Source: Acidimicrobiaceae bacterium
Lineage (GTDB): Bacteria; Actinomycetota; Acidimicrobiia; Acidimicrobiales; RAAP-2
Assembly: GCA_027449885.1 (NCBI GenBank)
Contig: DAIDKS010000025.1
Location: 1-63,912, forward strand
DNA length: 63,912 nucleotides
Direction: 5' to 3'
The notes under the pieces were generated by a model. That model searched no databases. It had not been told where the DNA came from and saw only the letters and a program-made list of their open reading frames with translations. Made by a program: the position numbers and the translations under genes. Positions 46,794-55,698 of this stretch are shown here, piece by piece (position 1 is the stretch's first letter; every line of letters starts with the position of its first letter).

Positions 46794-47776
46794 GACCAGA
46801 CGTCCTTGTAGATGATCGACGGATCAGCCCGCGGCGCCTCGAGAACGGTGGCCAGAACCGACTCCGCTTCGTGACGAGCGTCGTCGTCCAGTTGGTCCGC
46901 CACCGACGCGGGTACGTGCTCTCGCAGAATGCCGAGGGGGTCACGCGGGATCTCGTCACCCACTAAGAGGTCGTCACGATACTTCTGGCGATCTCCTTCG
47001 TAGTGGCCACGGATTCTCATCGTCTTGGCCTCGATCAGCGTGGGCCCGTGACCTGCTCGCGCCCGATCCACCGCCTCGGTGACGGCGTCGAACACGGCGA
47101 TGGCGTCCTGACCGTCGACGATCACTCCGGGAACTCCATACGCCGACGCGCGGTCGGCGATGTTCTCGGTCGGGCTCTGCTCGCTGATGCGCGCGGATAC
47201 GGCCCATCCATTGTTCTCACAGATCCAGACGATGGGCAGCTTCCAGACTGAAGCCTGCAGCGCCGACTCGTGCCACGTCCCGCGGGACGATGCTCCGTCA
47301 CCGAAGAAGATGGCGCACACCCGATCCGTCCCGAGCATCTGACCGGAGATCGCGGCGCCGGCGCCGAGCACGAAGCTCGAGCCGATCGCCCCGCCCTGTC
47401 CCAGAACGCCGCGCTCGGGATCGACGAAGTGAACCGTCCCGCCACCCTTGCCACCGGTCGAGCCGACGGTCCGGGCGAACAGATCACCGAAGAGCGACTC
47501 CAGGCTCATACCCTTGGCGAGGGCATAGCCAAGCCCCCGGTGAGCGATGAACATGTAGTCGTCGGTCCTCAGCGCGGCGACGGCACCGGCCTGAACGCCC
47601 TCCTGGCCGAGTCCCGGGTGCCAAAAACCTCCGAACCCGTGCTCCGTGATGTGACGCTGAAGGACCAGTTCAGCGGCTCGAATGCGCGCCACCGTCCGGT
47701 ACAGGTCCGTCGCCCGGGTCGCATCCACTTCGGTTTTCACCGGGGCCGCTCTCTTGCGGGGAGCACTACTTGCCAT
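46790..47776 (-). CDS. 2-oxoacid dehydrogenase E1 alpha
   Basis: With ATG at 47776 (GGAGG five bases before) it has 328 residues. The thiamine diphosphate motif GDGASSRGTWHESALQASVWKLPIVWICENN is clear (given here by its ends: GDGAS at about 167 and ENN). IAHRGLGYALAKG and GGKGGGTVHF are typical of acetoin/pyruvate E1 alpha chains. It is first of a two-gene operon with E1 beta. Acetoin-dehydrogenase-like and branched-chain types cannot be told apart with confidence. Confidence 0.9.
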   Translation of the reverse strand: MASSAPRKRAAPVKTEVDATRATDLYRTVARIRAAELVLQRHITEHGFGGFWHPGLGQEGVQAGAVAALRTDDYMFIAHRGLGYALAKGMSLESLFGDLFARTVGSTGGKGGGTVHFVDPERGVLGQGGAIGSSFVLGAGAAISGQMLGTDRVCAIFFGDGASSRGTWHESALQASVWKLPIVWICENNGWAVSARISEQSPTENIADRASAYGVPGVIVDGQDAIAVFDAVTEAVDRARAGHGPTLIEAKTMRIRGHYEGDRQKYRDDLLVGDEIPRDPLGILREHVPASVADQLDDDARHEAESVLATVLEAPRADPSIIYKDVWS

Positions 47777-47964
47777 GGGGGCCTCCGTCCGTGATGTCAC
47801 CCCTCATCGCGCGGTGGACACCGGAGTCGAATCGCCGGGGGTCGTTCACGCGTCTTGTCACCAGGTCCATCCTTGCCGTCTCCACCCGCACCGCGTCACC
47901 GAACATCTCCGATTGAGAACTCTGATCTAGCTTCTCGCGGCCGCGGACCGACTCACTTGGGGAA

Positions 47965-48003
47965 CCAGCCAACCCACCCCCGTAGCGGGGGTGGGTTGGC
48001 TGG
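47965..48003 (-). terminator. Strong terminator-like stem-loop after livJ
   Basis: An 18-bp perfect stem (47965-47982 with 47986-48003) closes a TAG loop. It lies 30 bases past the livJ stop and insulates it from the downstream E1 operon. Confidence 0.88.
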
Positions 48004-48032
48004 CGAGGGGTCTACAAGCGGCCTCGACGTTC

Positions 48033-49238
48033 CTACTTCATCGCCGCGGCGACCCACTTGGCCACGGTCGCGGCCGGAATAGTCGCCAGCACCTTCAAGC
48101 CACCGGACGGAGTAAGTCCCGTCACCGTGTACTTGTTGCTCAGGGTGTGGTTGGGCAGCATGTTGAGGGTCATCCCGGCAGCCGCGAACGGCGTGCTCTT
48201 CGCGGAGAAGGTGGCGATCGCGGCGTTCACGTTCGCGCCGGTTACCGGCTTACCAGCCTTCTCGACCGCCTGAACGGCCGCCTTGATGAGGTACACCGAA
48301 TTCGCCGCGAACTCCGTGTAGATGGACGCCGGTCCCTGCTTGGCCTTCACCGACGCGGCATTCAGCCAGTTGGTCGGGTTCATGACCGGCACACCGGCGA
48401 TGGCGCCCTTCCAGGCGGGCATCGTGGTGACCTGCGGCGGGGTGTTGAGCGAGCCAGCGTCGGTCACGATCTTCTGCTTCATCTGGAGTTGCGCCATGTC
48501 CTGCGCCACCGTGAGGATCAGGGTTCCGGAAGCCAGCGGAGTGATGACGTCAGGATTCGCGGCCTGCAGAGCCTGCAACTGGGTCGTGACGTTCGTCGAG
48601 CTCGCGTCGAACGTCTGCGACGGCTGCTTCTTGCCGAAGATGTTGTCCGCGATCTTCTGCCAAACCGAGATGTCGAAGGACGTGTAGTTGTTCGCGAACA
48701 AGAGGCCCGCACTCTTCACGCCGTGCTGCTTCGCGTAGTTGAGGGCCACGGCCTCCTCGTTCGTGAACAGCGACCCCATCAGGTACAGGTGCGGCTTGTT
48801 CGGAATCGCGGGGTCGTTCGTGATCGCGATGATCGGCGCGCCCAGCTGCTCACCGATCTTGTACTGCGCGAGCGGCGGGTCGTTGTACGTCGTGATGATG
48901 CCGATGGCGTGGTTGACCTTGATCAACTGCTTCGTGTCGACCACCGCAGGAGCGGCGAGTGCCTGGTCGTCCAGCGAGACGATCTTGATCTTCGCGTGGT
49001 TCGTGCCGACCCCACCGTGCGAGTTGATGTACTGAGCGGCCGTCTGCTCCCCCAAGAGCATGGTGTCGCCGAAGGGCGCCCCCGATCCGGTCAACGGCAT
49101 CGTCGAGCCAATCACAATGGTCGACGGAAGCGACGCGGCACCGGAACTCGCTGCGACCGTCCCAATGACTCCCGACGCCAGCAGCGCGGCACTGGCAACC
49201 CTTACCGCGACTTTCAATCCTGCCTTACTTCCCAACAC
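48033..49238 (-). CDS. livJ: LivJ-type periplasmic substrate-binding protein
   Basis: I choose GTG at 49238 (AGGGGGG five bases before) over a TTG six codons up, giving 401 residues. A basic N terminus and a hydrophobic Ala/Val-rich segment form a Sec signal with no lipobox Cys. The mature protein opens with STIVIGSTMPLTGSGAPFG, the start of the Peripla_BP_6 family, followed by VDTKQLI and AIIAITND-like segments. It feeds the livHMGF transporter from outside the membrane. It is monocistronic, with a strong terminator, so it can be made in excess of the membrane parts. Confidence 0.92.
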   Translation of the reverse strand: MLGSKAGLKVAVRVASAALLASGVIGTVAASSGAASLPSTIVIGSTMPLTGSGAPFGDTMLLGEQTAAQYINSHGGVGTNHAKIKIVSLDDQALAAPAVVDTKQLIKVNHAIGIITTYNDPPLAQYKIGEQLGAPIIAITNDPAIPNKPHLYLMGSLFTNEEAVALNYAKQHGVKSAGLLFANNYTSFDISVWQKIADNIFGKKQPSQTFDASSTNVTTQLQALQAANPDVITPLASGTLILTVAQDMAQLQMKQKIVTDAGSLNTPPQVTTMPAWKGAIAGVPVMNPTNWLNAASVKAKQGPASIYTEFAANSVYLIKAAVQAVEKAGKPVTGANVNAAIATFSAKSTPFAAAGMTLNMLPNHTLSNKYTVTGLTPSGGLKVLATIPAATVAKWVAAAMK

Positions 49239-49713
49239 GGGAACCCCCCTACTCAAGTGACGAGCATGCGCGACCTGCGAACACTCGTGTTCTGCTACTT
49301 CCGGCAGAGGCTAGCACTCGTTAGTCGGTCTGGCTGGTCGGCGTCTTTCCCCCCTTTGACTTGGAAAAATAGCGAGTTTTCACAGTTCAGGACGCGGCGG
49401 CTCGGGGAGATTCCACGATATGTAGACCGCTCAGACGAGAACCTGCGGAGTCCCCCTCGTGATCCGGCTGGTCTCCGTCGGAGTACGACGACGACGTGAA
49501 CGCCTCGCGACGGACTCGTGACGGACCCCCCGAGCGTGGCGATGCCCCTCGCCTCCGACACCCCTCCCCGGAGCCCTGTCAGCGCGACATCGATCCCGCG
49601 TCGCCGTCGTCAGGGGCGACGGCCTCCGCGACGTTGGTTGACCCCCTGCCGCGCATCGCTCGCCAACACGGTCAGTCGATTCCCGACGACCGCACGTCGG
49701 CGACAATGGCCCG
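49239..49713. other. livJ upstream region and boundary to very GC-rich DNA
   Basis: About 475 bases with no supported gene. The part next to livJ is AT-richer and should hold its promoter; from about 49440 rightward the sequence becomes markedly GC-rich, marking the right limit of the catabolic region. Confidence 0.4.
49311..49324. promoter_or_regulatory. Possible TetR half-sites upstream of livJ
   Basis: CTAGC and GTTAG flank a 4-base centre and pair with one mismatch. The CTAxx-N4-xxTAG form is the same as the core of the abfD operator at 28797-28820. It lies about 75 bases before livJ. Short, so tentative. Confidence 0.3.
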
Positions 49714-50943
49714 ATGAGCACTCGCCTCGGAGCCGACTCGCGCGTCCTCGTGGCCACGCAGGCTATTCGAGGCGGGGGCTACGGGTTCACCGCGGTGATC
49801 TTCGGAGCTCTCCTCGCCACCCGCCGAGTCGGAGCCGTCACGGCGGGGGTGCTCCTCGCGTCGATGATCGCGGGCAGCGCCCTCGCGTCACTCGCCGTGG
49901 GAGCCGTCGCGGACCGCGTCGGACGACGTCGCACGTACGGCGTGTTCTCCCTCGCCATCGCGCTCGCGGGTCTCGTCGTCGGTCTCGATCCTCCCCTCGT
50001 CATCCTCCTCGTCGTCGCCCTCACGGGCACGCTCTCCACCGACGTCGTCGACAACGGTGCGGCGACCACCCTGGAACAGGTGATGCTCGCGGAGGACGAC
50101 GTCCGAACGGGCCACGCGTACGGCTGGTACAACGCGTGGGGTGCGGGAGCCGGCGCCATCGGCTCTCTCGCGGCGGCTCTCGTCGGACTCCGCCAGCCCC
50201 ACACCCCGGTCCACGCGGGACTCTTCTTCATCCTCGTTCCCGTCGGACTCCTCGGAGCCCTCCTCGCGCGACGTCTCTCCCCCGCCGTCGAGGCGCCGAG
50301 ACCGCGCCCACGGCGCGTCCGCCACGCTCGACCACGAGCGGTGAGGGACCTGGCTCTGCTCTTCGCCGTCGACGCCGGCGGTGGGGGCCTCGTCACGGCT
50401 GGGTTTCTCTCCTACTACGTCACGGTCCGGTACCACGCCTCGCTGTTCTCGGTGGGGTGGCTCTTCTTCGCGGCCTCGATGATCCAGGCCTTCGCCGTGC
50501 TGGTCGCGCCCGTCCTCGCTCGTCGGTTCGGGCTCGTCGCCACCATGGTGGGCACGCACTTGCCGAGCAACGTGCTCCTCGGCCTCGTCGCCGTCGCCCC
50601 CACGTTCCCGCTGGCGGCGGTGATGCTGCTGACCCGCTCGGCCCTTTCGCCCATGGACGTCCCGACCCGCCAGGCGCTCGTCATGACCGTCGTCGAGCCC
50701 GATGAGCGCACGGACGCGGCCGCCCTGACCAACGCCGCCCGGTACACGGCTCGCCCTGCGGCCCCCCTCGTCGCCGGGGCGCTCCAACACCTGGCGCTCG
50801 GCGCACCCCTCGTCGTGGCAGGAATCGTCAAGGGTGGTTACGACCTGGCACTGTGGCGGTGGGCCCGTCGGGCGGGTCTCGCATCATCGGCTCGCTCGAT
50901 CCTCGCCTCGCCCCATCGCACCGACACGAAGGAGGGATCGTGA
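49714..50943 (+). CDS. MFS transporter
   Basis: The protein has 409 residues and about twelve hydrophobic helices. The cytoplasmic loop between helices 2 and 3 has the MFS motif A-like GAVADRVGRRRTYG. The ribosome site is weak. Its stop overlaps the GTG start of a ChrB-like gene, so the two are co-translated. The partner suggests efflux of an oxyanion or metal, but the permease itself gives no substrate. Confidence 0.85.
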   Translation: MSTRLGADSRVLVATQAIRGGGYGFTAVIFGALLATRRVGAVTAGVLLASMIAGSALASLAVGAVADRVGRRRTYGVFSLAIALAGLVVGLDPPLVILLVVALTGTLSTDVVDNGAATTLEQVMLAEDDVRTGHAYGWYNAWGAGAGAIGSLAAALVGLRQPHTPVHAGLFFILVPVGLLGALLARRLSPAVEAPRPRPRRVRHARPRAVRDLALLFAVDAGGGGLVTAGFLSYYVTVRYHASLFSVGWLFFAASMIQAFAVLVAPVLARRFGLVATMVGTHLPSNVLLGLVAVAPTFPLAAVMLLTRSALSPMDVPTRQALVMTVVEPDERTDAAALTNAARYTARPAAPLVAGALQHLALGAPLVVAGIVKGGYDLALWRWARRAGLASSARSILASPHRTDTKEGS

Positions 50944-51398
50944 AGTGGATCACCCGCACCCGACCCAAGACCGATCGGATCGCCTGCCCGTGGCTCATCC
51001 GCCGCTTCATCGACGAGGATGCCGAGATCGCCTTCGTCGCGCCCGACCGAGTCCTCGCCGTGGCGGAGGCGGTCGGTGGGCACTCGTTCGACGCACCGGG
51101 TGCCGCGTTCACGCACTCGAACGGCCCCGACGGCCACGAACTCTGCACCTTCGAGACCCTCATCAACCACTTCGGGCTGGGGAGCGACCGCGCCCTCACC
51201 CGCCTGGCCCGGATCGTTCACGCCGCCGACGTGCGCGACGATCTCCCGACGGATCCCGTCGCCCCTGGTCTACTCGCGATCGGAGAGGGAGGACTCCTCG
51301 CCGAGGTCGACGACGACGCCCTCCTCGAACGCGGCTCGTTCGTCTACGACGCCCTCTACGCGTGGTGCGAACGAGAGGTGGCTCGCCCATCCCGGTAG
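50940..51398 (+). CDS. ChrB C-terminal-domain protein (chromate resistance-related)
   Basis: Start GTG at 50940 has GGAGGG just upstream and overlaps the MFS stop (GTGA); the product has 152 residues. The opening KWITRTRPKTDRIACPWLIRRFID is the ChrB C-terminal domain signature (shown here only by its key residues: Cys17, Trp19, Arg22-Arg23). Cys and His residues at FDAPGAAFTH and GHELCTFE are typical. ChrB regulates or assists chromate efflux by ChrA; here the partner is an MFS protein instead. Confidence 0.82.
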   Translation: MKWITRTRPKTDRIACPWLIRRFIDEDAEIAFVAPDRVLAVAEAVGGHSFDAPGAAFTHSNGPDGHELCTFETLINHFGLGSDRALTRLARIVHAADVRDDLPTDPVAPGLLAIGEGGLLAEVDDDALLERGSFVYDALYAWCEREVARPSR

Positions 51399-51468
51399 AC
51401 GGAGCGACGGCTCGCGCCCTCCCGCGAAGGTCCCGCCGAGTACCCCTGCCGTTCCCTACGATCGGCGG

Positions 51469-52884
51469 ATGGACGACGTTCTCTGGCTCGACGCCACCGC
51501 CCAGGCGGAGTTGGTCGCTCGCGGCGAGGTGGGTCCCCGCGAGTTGGCCGAGGCCGCCATCGACCGCATCGAGGAGGTCGACGGGACGATCAACGCGGTC
51601 ATCCACCGCCGGTTCGAGCGGGCGCTCGAGGACGTGGACGCGGGTCTGCCGGCGGGAGCCTTTCGTGGGGTCCCCCTCCTCATCAAGGACCTCTTCGCGG
51701 ATAGCGCCGGAGACCCCGCCCACCACGGCAACCGCGCGCTGCGCGACGCCGGGTGGACGGCACCCGCGGACAGTTGGCTCGTCGCGCGCCTCCGCCGGGC
51801 CGGCTTCACGTTCCTCGGGCGCACCAACACACCCGAGTTCGGCATCACCCCGTTCACCGAGCCCACGACCTACGGCCCCACCCGCAACCCCTACGACCTC
51901 ACCCGCACCCCGGGGGGCTCGAGTGGGGGGAGCGCCGCGGCCGTCGCGGCCGGGATGGTCGCGATCGCCCACGCGAGCGACGGCGGCGGGAGCATTCGCA
52001 TTCCGGCGAGCATGTGCGGGCTCGTCGGTCTCAAGCCCTCGCGGGGGCGCACGACGCTCGGCCCCGACCGGGACGAGAGCGGCCTCTCCGTGCAGCACGT
52101 GGTCACTCGAACCGTGCGCGACAGCGCGGCCCTCCTCGACCTCCTCCAGGGACCCGGGCCCGGTGACATGGTCGTCGCCCCGCCGCCACGGCGTCCCTAC
52201 GGCGAGGAGGTCGGGGCACCGACCGGGCGACTACGCGTCGGCGTCCTGGCGACGAGTCCCACCGGGGCCCTCCATCCCGAGTGCGCGGCGGCGGCCCTCG
52301 AGGCGGCGCACCTCCTCGAGGGGCTCGGGCACGACGTCTCGGACGACCACCCCGTCATCGATCCCGACGCCGCCCGGTGGTTCCTCGCGCGGTGGGCCGT
52401 GAACGCCCGCATGAGCATCCTCGCCATCGGCCAGCAGCTGGGCCGCGAGATCACGGCCGACGACGTCGAGCCGATGACCTGGGCGATCGCCGGGGCCGGG
52501 GCCCGTCTCTCGGGGGTCGACTACGCGGCGGCCCTGGCGACGAGCGCCGCGTTCACGCGGTCGATGGCTCGGTTCTGGGAGGACCACGACCTCCTCGTCA
52601 CGCCCACCCTCGGCGACCTCCCCCCGCGCATCGGCGAACTCGTGCCGCCCGCGGACGATCCCTTCGCCACCCAGGACCGCATCGCCCAGCTCGTCCCCTT
52701 CACGACCCACTTCAACGTCACCGGCCAGCCCGCGATCTCCCTCCCCCTCGACGTCAGCCCGGAGGGTCTCCCCGTCGGAGTCCAGCTGGTCGCCGCCTAC
52801 GGGCGCGAGGATCTCCTCATCCGGGTGGCGAGCCAGCTCGAAGCGGCGGCTCCCTGGTCGTCTCGGCGCCCGACCCTCGCGTAG
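51469..52884 (+). CDS. Amidase (amidase signature family)
   Basis: With ATG at 51469 it has 471 residues. The Ser-cisSer-Lys triad is seen as Lys in [23 protein letters not shown] for the signature, and the nucleophile in [12 protein letters not shown]. It hydrolyses a linear amide to acid and ammonia. No GatB or GatC neighbours are present, so it is not the tRNA amidotransferase subunit. The substrate is unknown. Confidence 0.9.
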   Translation: MDDVLWLDATAQAELVARGEVGPRELAEAAIDRIEEVDGTINAVIHRRFERALEDVDAGLPAGAFRGVPLLIKDLFADSAGDPAHHGNRALRDAGWTAPADSWLVARLRRAGFTFLGRTNTPEFGITPFTEPTTYGPTRNPYDLTRTPGGSSGGSAAAVAAGMVAIAHASDGGGSIRIPASMCGLVGLKPSRGRTTLGPDRDESGLSVQHVVTRTVRDSAALLDLLQGPGPGDMVVAPPPRRPYGEEVGAPTGRLRVGVLATSPTGALHPECAAAALEAAHLLEGLGHDVSDDHPVIDPDAARWFLARWAVNARMSILAIGQQLGREITADDVEPMTWAIAGAGARLSGVDYAAALATSAAFTRSMARFWEDHDLLVTPTLGDLPPRIGELVPPADDPFATQDRIAQLVPFTTHFNVTGQPAISLPLDVSPEGLPVGVQLVAAYGREDLLIRVASQLEAAAPWSSRRPTLA

Positions 52885-52956
52885 TCGCAGCCCCGTCGCC
52901 ACATCGCACTGATCGATCGGACCTCTCGCTCCGTCATCGCGGCGGACGACGTCGGC

Positions 52957-53310
52957 TCAGTCGAGGGCGAGGCGCACCAGGTCGGAGTGCTCGCCGCTCA
53001 GCCGCCACCACGTCCAGCGACCCCGCCGCTCGGCGACGACGAGACCCGCGTCGGCGAGGACCTTCGTGTGGTGCGAGATCGTCGGCTGGCTCTTCCCGAG
53101 TGGGCTCTCGAGGTCGCACGAGCAGGCCGCCCCGCGCGACGCGAGGATGGAGAGGAGTCGGAGTCGGACCGGGTCGGCGAGGGCCGCGAGGAGCAACGCG
53201 CGCCGGGTCGCCTCGGTCTCGCCGAGCGGGGCGTCGACGACCGATGGCGCGCAGACGACCGCGTCACGCTCGGCGACCGGGATGGATCGGCGCTCCCTCG
53301 TCGGGCTCAT
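52957..53310 (-). CDS. arsR: ArsR-family arsenite-responsive repressor
   Basis: Starting at MSPTRERRS the protein has 117 residues. The winged-helix region contains CSCDLESPLGKSQPTISHH, where the C-x-C-D pair is the metal-sensing motif of ArsR, followed by the recognition helix and wing. It is divergent from the arsenite transporter acr3, with an inverted-repeat operator in the 47-base gap. It should repress both genes until arsenite or antimonite binds. Confidence 0.9.
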   Translation of the reverse strand: MSPTRERRSIPVAERDAVVCAPSVVDAPLGETEATRRALLLAALADPVRLRLLSILASRGAACSCDLESPLGKSQPTISHHTKVLADAGLVVAERRGRWTWWRLSGEHSDLVRLALD

Positions 53311-53330
53311 CGGCCACCTCGATTCATTGA

Positions 53331-53364
53331 CGTTCATCGATGACATCACTATCATCGATGAACG
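53331..53364. promoter_or_regulatory. ArsR operator between arsR and acr3
   Basis: A perfect 13-bp inverted repeat (CGTTCATCGATGA at 53331-53343 and its complement at 53352-53364) has an 8-base centre. Pairing extends outward with one mismatch. It is centred in the divergent gap and covers both candidate acr3 start codons, so repression would block transcription start of a leaderless or near-leaderless acr3 mRNA. Confidence 0.8.
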
Positions 53365-54488
53365 TGAATCTATCGCCGGGGGAGCCGACGAGCCCGTCAC
53401 CTGCGACGGCGGCGACCCACAACGCGCCACCACGGGGCGAGGCCGTCGTCGGGCGGCTCTCGCTCCTCGATCGCTTCCTCCCGGTCTGGATCCTCGCGGC
53501 CATGGCCGTGGGACTCGGCCTCGGCCGAGCCGTCCCGTCGCTCAACACCCACCTCGACGCGATCCAGGTGACCCGCGGGACCTCGCTGCCGATCTTCGTC
53601 GGGCTGCTCGTGATGATGTACCCGGTCCTCGCGAAGGTCCGCTACGGCGAGCTACGGACGGTGACCGCGGACCGGCGGATGCTCGTCTCGTCGCTCGTCC
53701 TCAACTGGGTGATCGGTCCGGCCGTGATGTTCGCGCTGGCCTGGATCTTCCTCGCCGACCAGCCGACCTACCGCACCGGACTCATCATCGTGGGCCTCGC
53801 GCGCTGCATCGCGATGGTGCTCGTCTGGAACGACCTCTCGTGCGGTGACCGGGAGGCGGCCGCGGTCCTCGTCGCCCTCAACTCGCTCTTCCAGATCGTC
53901 GCCTTCGCCCTCCTCGGCTACCTCTACCTCCACCTCGTCCCGGACTGGCTCGGCCTCTCGAGCGTCGGCGTCACCTTCTCGACGGCCCAGATCGCGGAGA
54001 CGGTCGCCATCTTCCTCGGCATCCCGCTCGTCGCGGGCTACCTGTCGCGCCGGGTCGGCGAGCGCACGCGCGGGCGTGCCTGGTACGAGGAGCGGTTCCT
54101 CCCCCGCGTGGGACCCCTCGCGCTGATCGGGCTCCTCTACACGATCGTGATCCTCTTCGCCCTCCAGGGACGGACCATCACGGGCCACCCCGGCGACGTC
54201 GTCCGCATCGCCCTGCCGCTCCTCGCCTACTTCGCGATCATGTGGGTCGGCGCCTTCGCCTGGGGTCGCGCCATCGGGCTCCCCTACGAGAGGACCGCCA
54301 CCCTCGCCTTCACCGCCGCCGGCAACAACTTCGAGCTGGCCATCGCGGTCTCCATCGGCGTCTTCGGGGTCACCTCGGGACAGGCCCTCGCCGGGGTCGT
54401 CGGGCCCCTCATCGAGGTGCCCGTCCTCGTCGGCCTCGTCTACGTCGCGCTGTGGGCGCGACGTCTCTTCCCCCACGACGCGTCCTGA
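53358..54488 (+). CDS. acr3: Arsenite efflux permease Acr3
   Basis: The frame opens at ATG 53340; I prefer ATG 53358 (376 residues), but neither has a ribosome site, so a leaderless transcript is possible. The protein has ten hydrophobic helices and the Acr3 signature GLARCIAMVLVWNDLSCGD with the essential Cys in helix 4, plus FTAAGNNFELAIAV near helix 9. It exports arsenite across the membrane. It is divergent from arsR. No arsenate reductase gene is adjacent. Confidence 0.92.
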   Translation: MNVNLSPGEPTSPSPATAATHNAPPRGEAVVGRLSLLDRFLPVWILAAMAVGLGLGRAVPSLNTHLDAIQVTRGTSLPIFVGLLVMMYPVLAKVRYGELRTVTADRRMLVSSLVLNWVIGPAVMFALAWIFLADQPTYRTGLIIVGLARCIAMVLVWNDLSCGDREAAAVLVALNSLFQIVAFALLGYLYLHLVPDWLGLSSVGVTFSTAQIAETVAIFLGIPLVAGYLSRRVGERTRGRAWYEERFLPRVGPLALIGLLYTIVILFALQGRTITGHPGDVVRIALPLLAYFAIMWVGAFAWGRAIGLPYERTATLAFTAAGNNFELAIAVSIGVFGVTSGQALAGVVGPLIEVPVLVGLVYVALWARRLFPHDAS

Positions 54489-54615
54489 GTCGCCGCGATC
54501 ACCGCACCCACCGTCCCCATCACGCGCCCCTCGACGAGGTAGACCCGTGGTCGGTGGCGGCGACCCCCCGCGGTCGTCGATCGGCGCGCGCCACGGCCCG
54601 ACGCGAGGGGAGGAC

Positions 54616-55617
54616 ATGACCCATCACTGCGACGACCTGACGCGACTCGGCTTCTCGCTCGCCGAGCCCCCCGCCGCGGGACTCTCGGACACCGGGGTGC
54701 GACTGGCCCTCGCGACGCGGACCTACGAGCCGGGCGTCGCGACCTTCGTCACCTACCTGCCCGTCTACGACGCAACGGCCCGCCGCTACGTCGAGCACCC
54801 GACGTCGACGGCGCCGGGGTGCTGGCACGGCGCGGACGCGTCGCTCGACCTCACGGCGGTGCGAGAGTCGGCCCTCCGGCACGCGATCCGCGCCCTCGAC
54901 GCCGACATCGACCAGTGGGAGGTTCGGGGCCAGTTCGCCTTCGCCGACCCCGACCTGACGTCGCACCGCTGGCACGCCCAGAAGAGCCGGCTGCGCCTGT
55001 CGGCCCTGCGCTACGAGGTGGGCCGGGTCGATCGCGAGTGCGAGGAGTTCCCCCGGCTCGAGCCCGACGTTCGGGCCCTGCGCCAGAGGATCTCCGACGC
55101 CTACAGCCTCCTCGCGGAGATGACGGCCTCCAGCCTCGCGGACAAGAGCGACATCGAGGAGTCCCAGCGGAGTCGGCTCAACCTCCTCCTCTCGATCATC
55201 GCGTCGCTGATCCTCGCCCCGGGGGTCGTGATCAGCTTCGCCTCGGCGACCACGGCGCACTCGGATCCCGTCACCCTGCTCCTCGCCTGCGCGTCGGCGA
55301 GCCTGGTGACCGCGGCCATCATCGTCGCCTTCTCGGGACTGCGACTCGACCGGCGCCGCCGCGGGGCCGCCGTCAGCGTCGTCGCCGGCGCGGCGGCCCT
55401 CCTCGTCGCCCTCCTCGTCGCCACCGCCGTGCCGAGCCCCCACGGTGACGCGATCGTCGTGACCGTCGTCCTGGCCATCGGGTTCCTACTGACCCTCGTC
55501 GCTCCCTGGGGGCGACGGACCGGTGCCGCGTCCGCCCCCGACCGGTGGCGGTCCACGTGGGACAGCATCCGCAACGACCGCGAGCGGTCGTGGCGCGAGC
55601 TGAACGACGGGATCTAG
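54616..55617 (+). CDS. Membrane protein with large cytoplasmic domain, unknown function
   Basis: ATG at 54616 is preceded by GGGGAGG two bases away, giving 333 residues. An N-terminal soluble domain (about 1-130) is followed by a helical, charged region (about 140-190) and four hydrophobic helices (about 195-215, 222-242, 255-275, 278-298), then a polar tail. The soluble domain, coiled helix and TM order recalls CorA-like proteins, but the GMN motif is absent. No family is recognised. Confidence 0.7.
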   Translation: MTHHCDDLTRLGFSLAEPPAAGLSDTGVRLALATRTYEPGVATFVTYLPVYDATARRYVEHPTSTAPGCWHGADASLDLTAVRESALRHAIRALDADIDQWEVRGQFAFADPDLTSHRWHAQKSRLRLSALRYEVGRVDRECEEFPRLEPDVRALRQRISDAYSLLAEMTASSLADKSDIEESQRSRLNLLLSIIASLILAPGVVISFASATTAHSDPVTLLLACASASLVTAAIIVAFSGLRLDRRRRGAAVSVVAGAAALLVALLVATAVPSPHGDAIVVTVVLAIGFLLTLVAPWGRRTGAASAPDRWRSTWDSIRNDRERSWRELNDGI

Positions 55618-55698
55618 GCCGACCCCGGCACGGCGACGCTCGTCGGACGGTGAGGTCGCACCGGTGCCGCGGGCCGATCACGCCGGAGTCTCGGCGAC

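Noticed and set aside
49440..49713. A third att copy at the right edge of the catabolic region
   Set aside because: I looked for the T-arm and acceptor sequence of the 40-bp core and found no match there.
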